A stretch of DNA of 8,374 bases, from NCBI GenBank assembly GCA_000402295.1, contig AQRW01000003.1, forward strand, positions 1-8,374, in the 5' to 3' direction. This DNA comes from Candidatus Aerophobus profundus SCGC AAA252-L23 (lineage in GTDB: Bacteria > Aerophobota > Aerophobia > Aerophobales > Aerophobaceae). The first letter of the stretch is position 1, and the number at the start of each line of letters is the position of its first letter. Made by a program: the position numbers and the translations under genes. Below, piece by piece: positions 5,736 to 8,374 of the stretch. The notes below the pieces were generated by a model. It saw only the letters and a list, made by a program, of their open reading frames with translations. It searched no databases and had not been told where the DNA came from.

Positions 5736-5759
5736 AACAGACTGTTCTAATCATGATTA
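5736..5759. promoter_or_regulatory. Two adjacent palindromes upstream of the lipoprotein promoter
   Basis: AACAG-A-CTGTT (5736-5746) and the perfect 12-mer TAATCATGATTA (5748-5759) are separated by one base. They lie about 70-90 bp upstream of the predicted lipoprotein transcription start, where activator sites are often found. I do not recognise the regulator. Confidence 0.35.
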
Positions 5760-5877
5760 TGTTCTCCATTAGATTAGACACTTAGGATGGCAAAAAAGTC
5801 CCCTTATTACTTATTCCTAATCTACTTTCGTTATCTTTAGGTAAATCCTCACTTAATCTTTATAGGTAGGATATTTC

Positions 5878-5894
5878 AAAAGGGAAGAAATCCC
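5878..5894 (-). terminator. Weak hairpin with short T run after the 345-aa helical protein gene
   Basis: Read leftward, GGGA (5894-5891) pairs with TCCC (5885-5882) around a 5-nt loop, followed by TTTT. It lies 38 bp after the stop at 5932. A 4-bp stem is marginal. Nothing else in the 279-bp gap looks like a terminator. Confidence 0.2.
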
Positions 5895-5931
5895 AGACTT
5901 GGATACAATGAAAAGACCGGACCATCAGTTA

Positions 5932-6969
5932 TTAAGTTTTACCGATTGCCTGGTTCAAATTATTGACGCAAGAAACCCATAAATCTTGAATTTCCTCAAA
6001 CAAACTCTCCCATACTTTTAAATTCTGGCCTACTGATGACATCTCTTCTGGATTAAGCCGGACTTCTTTCAGGCTCAAAGTTAAGGGCTGCCAGATATCC
6101 TCAAGTTGCTTTGGTTCAAACTGGTAGGTTTCTATTGCTTCCTTCAATACCTGAGCAAGCTGGGTAAGTTGAGAAATTGAACTAGCCACAACAGGCTGTA
6201 GTTTTCTGAATAGAACTGAGCGGGTAGATATCTCCTGTAACTGTCGCATCACCGCCATAGCTCTGGCAGGAAGATGATCCACTATTGTCTGGTTATCATT
6301 CACCAAATTCTTATCTTTAGCCGGAAAAGGAAATTCATAATTTTTCTCCAAATGCGCTACCGCAGATGTTATAGGTTGAATCAGCTCATCAATTTTTTTT
6401 GACTCAGGTAAACATTTCTTAAGGGTACTCCCCAGTTCGTTTTGCAATTGGTCAATTTGTACCAGAAGCCTCTCCCAGGTAGGACGAAACTCCATAGAAA
6501 GGCGCCATTTACTCAAAGTCTCTTCCAAAAGCTGGTGCATTTCGTCTGACTTAATAGTCAAAGGCTCCACTAACTCTCGAATTTCCCCAATTGGCTTTTT
6601 ATCAAGATTAAGCATCTCTTTAAGCAAACTGTGATTAGAAATCCAAGATTTCCTCAGATTTTCAAAACTGGAGACAGCAGACTGGATACTAACCTCCAAC
6701 TGGCTCATTAGACTGACTAATTTTCGGTCCCTCAATCTATTAGATTCCAGGCTAACTATTTGATCTACCAGAGACTCCACTATTTTTTGTAGCTTATCCG
6801 TCGCTTTCTCCACTTCCGAGAACCTGGAGAGACCTTCTGAAAAAGACTCTTCCATCATTTTCCGGCATGGATCAACAATTTCTTCCTTTATCCTCTTGAC
6901 TAAAAGGTCAAGCTTACCAATCTTGGCTCTCACTCTGTAAAAATTCTCTTTAATCCTTTCCTTTCCCAT
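5932..6969 (-). CDS. Helical repeat protein of unknown function, paralogue A
   Basis: A 345-aa protein that I do not recognise. It is almost wholly alpha-helical, rich in Leu, Glu, Lys, Gln and Ser with spaced Trp, and has no signal peptide or membrane segment, so it is probably cytoplasmic. Residues about 142-208 and 241-304 are two copies of a helical module with the pattern (L/I)-x-x-E, an L-x(3)-(F/L)-x-P turn, then QL/DQL heptads and a second Pro turn, each ending near I-x-QP. Residues 101-120 and 311-340 share an F-x(2)-(L/I)-x(3)-W motif. The gene is colinear with the upstream 356-aa protein: residues 243-304 match its residues 246-307 at 20 of 62 positions without gaps. ATG follows AGGAGA. 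It starts 131 bp after its paralogue on the same strand. A scaffold, surface-coating or phasin-like role is possible but unproven. Confidence 0.75.
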   Translation of the reverse strand: MGKERIKENFYRVRAKIGKLDLLVKRIKEEIVDPCRKMMEESFSEGLSRFSEVEKATDKLQKIVESLVDQIVSLESNRLRDRKLVSLMSQLEVSIQSAVSSFENLRKSWISNHSLLKEMLNLDKKPIGEIRELVEPLTIKSDEMHQLLEETLSKWRLSMEFRPTWERLLVQIDQLQNELGSTLKKCLPESKKIDELIQPITSAVAHLEKNYEFPFPAKDKNLVNDNQTIVDHLPARAMAVMRQLQEISTRSVLFRKLQPVVASSISQLTQLAQVLKEAIETYQFEPKQLEDIWQPLTLSLKEVRLNPEEMSSVGQNLKVWESLFEEIQDLWVSCVNNLNQAIGKT

Positions 6970-7064
6970 AACTTTCTCCTATCCAACTTCTTACGTTCTC
7001 CCCTATCTCAAGAATACAACCAACTCGGCTCACTCCCCCGCTTCCAATGTATCCTACCATCGAC

Positions 7065-7086
7065 AAAAGAAGTTAAATGTAACTTC
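7065..7086 (-). terminator. Hairpin with T tail between the two paralogous genes
   Basis: Read leftward, GAAGTTA (7086-7080) pairs perfectly with TAACTTC (7075-7069) around a 4-nt loop, followed by TTTT (7068-7065). It begins 14 bp after the stop of the 356-aa gene. The stem is AT-rich, so termination may be partial, which would let some transcripts enter the downstream paralogue. No clear promoter for the downstream gene is seen in the remaining gap. Confidence 0.45.
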
Positions 7087-7100
7087 CTAAACTGCTAGCC

Positions 7101-8171
7101 TTATTCTTTTCGGGTGTCCCCAGACCAATTATTGAGGACGTTAGAAATGCTCTGTATTTTAGATTTCCAATCTAACCGAAATTGCTCAAAGGCTGAATTC
7201 AATTTTTCAAATCGACCTGAAGAAGATGTTTTCTCCCCAGTCTGCACATTCTTCGCCTTTTGATACTTTTCCATCATAGAACGATAAATGTCCCTAACTT
7301 CCTCATTTTTAGGTTGCCATTCTTTTAAAGCCTCTTTAAGACAATCATACAACTTATTCAATTGTGAGACGGACTCATTCAGGGTTGGCCGGGTCTCCTT
7401 AAACAACTGGGATCGAGCCAAGAACTCCTGTAATTCCTTTTGTCTCTCAAGCAATTCCGGCCCAGCTTTCTCAGCTCCATTTGACATATTTTCTAACATC
7501 TTATCACCGGAAGCTTCGTCTCCGTTAGAGGAAATTAATCCCAATTTTTCGGTTAACTGTCCCGCTTGAGTTAAAAGAGCATCAACGTAGCCATTTATTT
7601 TCTGACCCTCAGGCTCCCATCCCTCTGCAAGATTTTCCAGTCTGGTTCTTAGCTTATCCACTTCATTAATTATTCCCTTGACTGGTGGCTCAAGTTTTTT
7701 GTAAATCTGCAGTTTGAAGGAAGCTTCCTGGAGTATTTGATTAATCTTCCCCGATTTCTCTATCATAAAGTGAACAAGTTCACGCCCATCGGTTACCTCA
7801 ATGGGCTGAGTTCGAGAAATTACTCCTGAGTCTTCCAGTACTGACTCCCAGGCACTATCTAAACTAACAAATCGTGATTGCCAGTCCTTGAGAGCATATT
7901 CTATCTTATTAGACAAAGTAGCAACCTCATATACGCTAAGCTCTCTTTGGTCCATATCTTTTATTATTCTATGCAAACCAGAGAAAGATCTGTCAAGGGC
8001 ATTAGCTCTTTCCATTAGGATATCAATATCTTGTTGAGCAGAAGGAGAAAGCCCCTTTTTATTATCAAAACTGGGAGTGATTGTCTCCTTCATAAATTTG
8101 TCTACAAATTCCTGGAGTTCTTTTACACTTGCTTCCATCTTTTCAAAGACTTTGACCGCTCGAGTTTCCAC
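7101..8171 (-). CDS. Helical repeat protein of unknown function, paralogue B
   Basis: A 356-aa soluble, highly helical protein that I do not recognise. No signal peptide, membrane segment, Cys cluster or enzyme motif is visible. Residues about 1-110 are coiled-coil-like and end with a FVSLDSAWESVL helix. Residues 141-208 and 245-307 are two copies of the same module as in the downstream gene, with conserved LQE, L(F/Y)K, a Pro turn, (S/N)xLxxL heptads and GWEP/EWQP. A polar linker (212-240, rich in Gly, Asn, Asp and Ser) separates them, and a C-terminal SSSGRFEKL-x(5)-F-x(4)-W segment parallels the end of the paralogue. GTG follows AAAGGAGGTGA at 6-nt spacing, and a good promoter lies upstream, so strong expression is likely. 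The N-terminal VKELQEFVDKFMKE is amphipathic, like phasins or apolipoprotein-like proteins, but this is only a resemblance. Confidence 0.75.
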   Translation of the reverse strand: METRAVKVFEKMEASVKELQEFVDKFMKETITPSFDNKKGLSPSAQQDIDILMERANALDRSFSGLHRIIKDMDQRELSVYEVATLSNKIEYALKDWQSRFVSLDSAWESVLEDSGVISRTQPIEVTDGRELVHFMIEKSGKINQILQEASFKLQIYKKLEPPVKGIINEVDKLRTRLENLAEGWEPEGQKINGYVDALLTQAGQLTEKLGLISSNGDEASGDKMLENMSNGAEKAGPELLERQKELQEFLARSQLFKETRPTLNESVSQLNKLYDCLKEALKEWQPKNEEVRDIYRSMMEKYQKAKNVQTGEKTSSSGRFEKLNSAFEQFRLDWKSKIQSISNVLNNWSGDTRKE

Positions 8172-8174
8172 TTT

Positions 8175-8185
8175 TCACCTCCTTT
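8175..8185 (-). promoter_or_regulatory. Full-length Shine-Dalgarno site of the 356-aa helical protein gene
   Basis: AAAGGAGGTGA on the - strand closely matches the complement of the 16S rRNA 3' end. GGAGG lies 6 nt before GTG. It is the longest ribosome binding site in the window, which fits an abundant structural protein and supports the GTG start. Confidence 0.75.
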
Positions 8186-8232
8186 TTTCAAGTTGATTTA
8201 ACTCAATTGACTTTGACCCCTCGGATTCTCCT

Positions 8233-8262
8233 ATTTTAAACCTCTGTATTTTCCAGTGACAA
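8233..8262 (-). promoter_or_regulatory. Promoter for the 356-aa helical protein gene
   Basis: On the - strand TTGTCA (8262-8257) and TAAAAT (8238-8233) are separated by 18 bp, each one base from the sigma-70 consensus. The same -10 hexamer occurs before the lipoprotein gene. The predicted start near 8226 gives a leader of about 55 nt that contains the palindrome TCAATTGA (8203-8210). Confidence 0.5.
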
Positions 8263-8291
8263 TAACGTAACCAATCCAGCTAATAAATTTA

Positions 8292-8340
8292 GAGACCCAA
8301 ATTATTAAGAGGTCTCTTTAATAATATCTTTGGGAATCTC
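8292..8340. other. Long imperfect hairpin with an alternative fold in the right-end intergenic region
   Basis: On the + strand GAGA-CCCAAA-TTATTAA-GAG (8292-8311) is matched by CTC-TTAATAA-TTTGGG-TCTC (8314-8340), with small bulges at 8317, 8325-8328 and 8335-8336: about 20 pairs around a tiny loop. A second 7-bp stem AGAGACC/GGTCTCT (8291-8297 with 8311-8317) competes with it. Neither has a T tract on either strand. It could be the 3' end structure of an upstream - strand gene outside the window, a processed RNA structure, or a small mobile repeat. No gene can be supported from 8263 to 8374. Confidence 0.4.
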
Positions 8341-8374
8341 AACGGTAGAGCTTTGCGGGTAAGAAAGCAAAAAA

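Noticed and set aside
5656..5769. A 37-codon - strand ORF (begins MENIIMIRT) ending just before the lipoprotein start
   Set aside because: It has no ribosome binding site, runs through the best promoter candidate and resembles nothing known; its length is within chance.
8305..8374. Open - strand frame entering from the right edge (ends VEIPKDIIKETS)
   Set aside because: Only about 22 codons are visible and two other frames are similarly open, so a partial gene cannot be supported. It would, however, end inside the hairpin at 8292-8340.

Overview
The window is bacterial chromosomal DNA. It is compact, of moderate GC (about 40-45% by eye), with strong Shine-Dalgarno sites, some GTG and TTG starts, and no insertion sequences, tRNA or rRNA genes, or CRISPR. 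A lipoprotein signal peptide, a DivIVA protein and an orphan MtaA/UroD-like methyltransferase homologue would fit an uncultured anaerobic bacterium with a cell envelope that carries lipoproteins. The sequence does not fix the phylum.

Left end, + strand (1-902): the 3' end of proC (pyrroline-5-carboxylate reductase) is followed 18 bp later by a DivIVA-domain gene. This is the familiar proC/divIVA neighbourhood. All other genes lie on the - strand and converge on this pair.

Convergent unit (4226 down to about 842, - strand): threonine aldolase (ltaA), a HAD hydrolase, a DUF167/YggU protein, a UroD/MtaA-family protein, and a possible 46-residue ORF that overlaps the previous stop by 4 nt. The best intrinsic terminator of the window (11-bp stem, T9 tail) lies at 842-883 on the - strand, inside the coding end of divIVA. 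This unit therefore probably ends antisense within its neighbour's gene. The ltaA leader has two mutually exclusive hairpins next to the ribosome binding site.

Middle (4310-5760, - strand): a complete PPP-family (eukaryote-like) serine/threonine phosphatase with a clean terminator hairpin. Upstream of it is a small lipoprotein with four WxxGxW repeats, a recognisable promoter, and two neighbouring palindromes that could be operators.

Right part (5932-8374, - strand): two long, soluble, helical proteins of unknown function (345 and 356 aa). They are colinear paralogues of each other, each with two copies of a helical module of about 62 residues. The upstream gene has a near-consensus promoter and an ideal ribosome binding site. 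The last 200 bp carry a long imperfect hairpin with an alternative fold. The paralogue pair, the terminator inside divIVA and the small overlapping ORF are the most interesting points.
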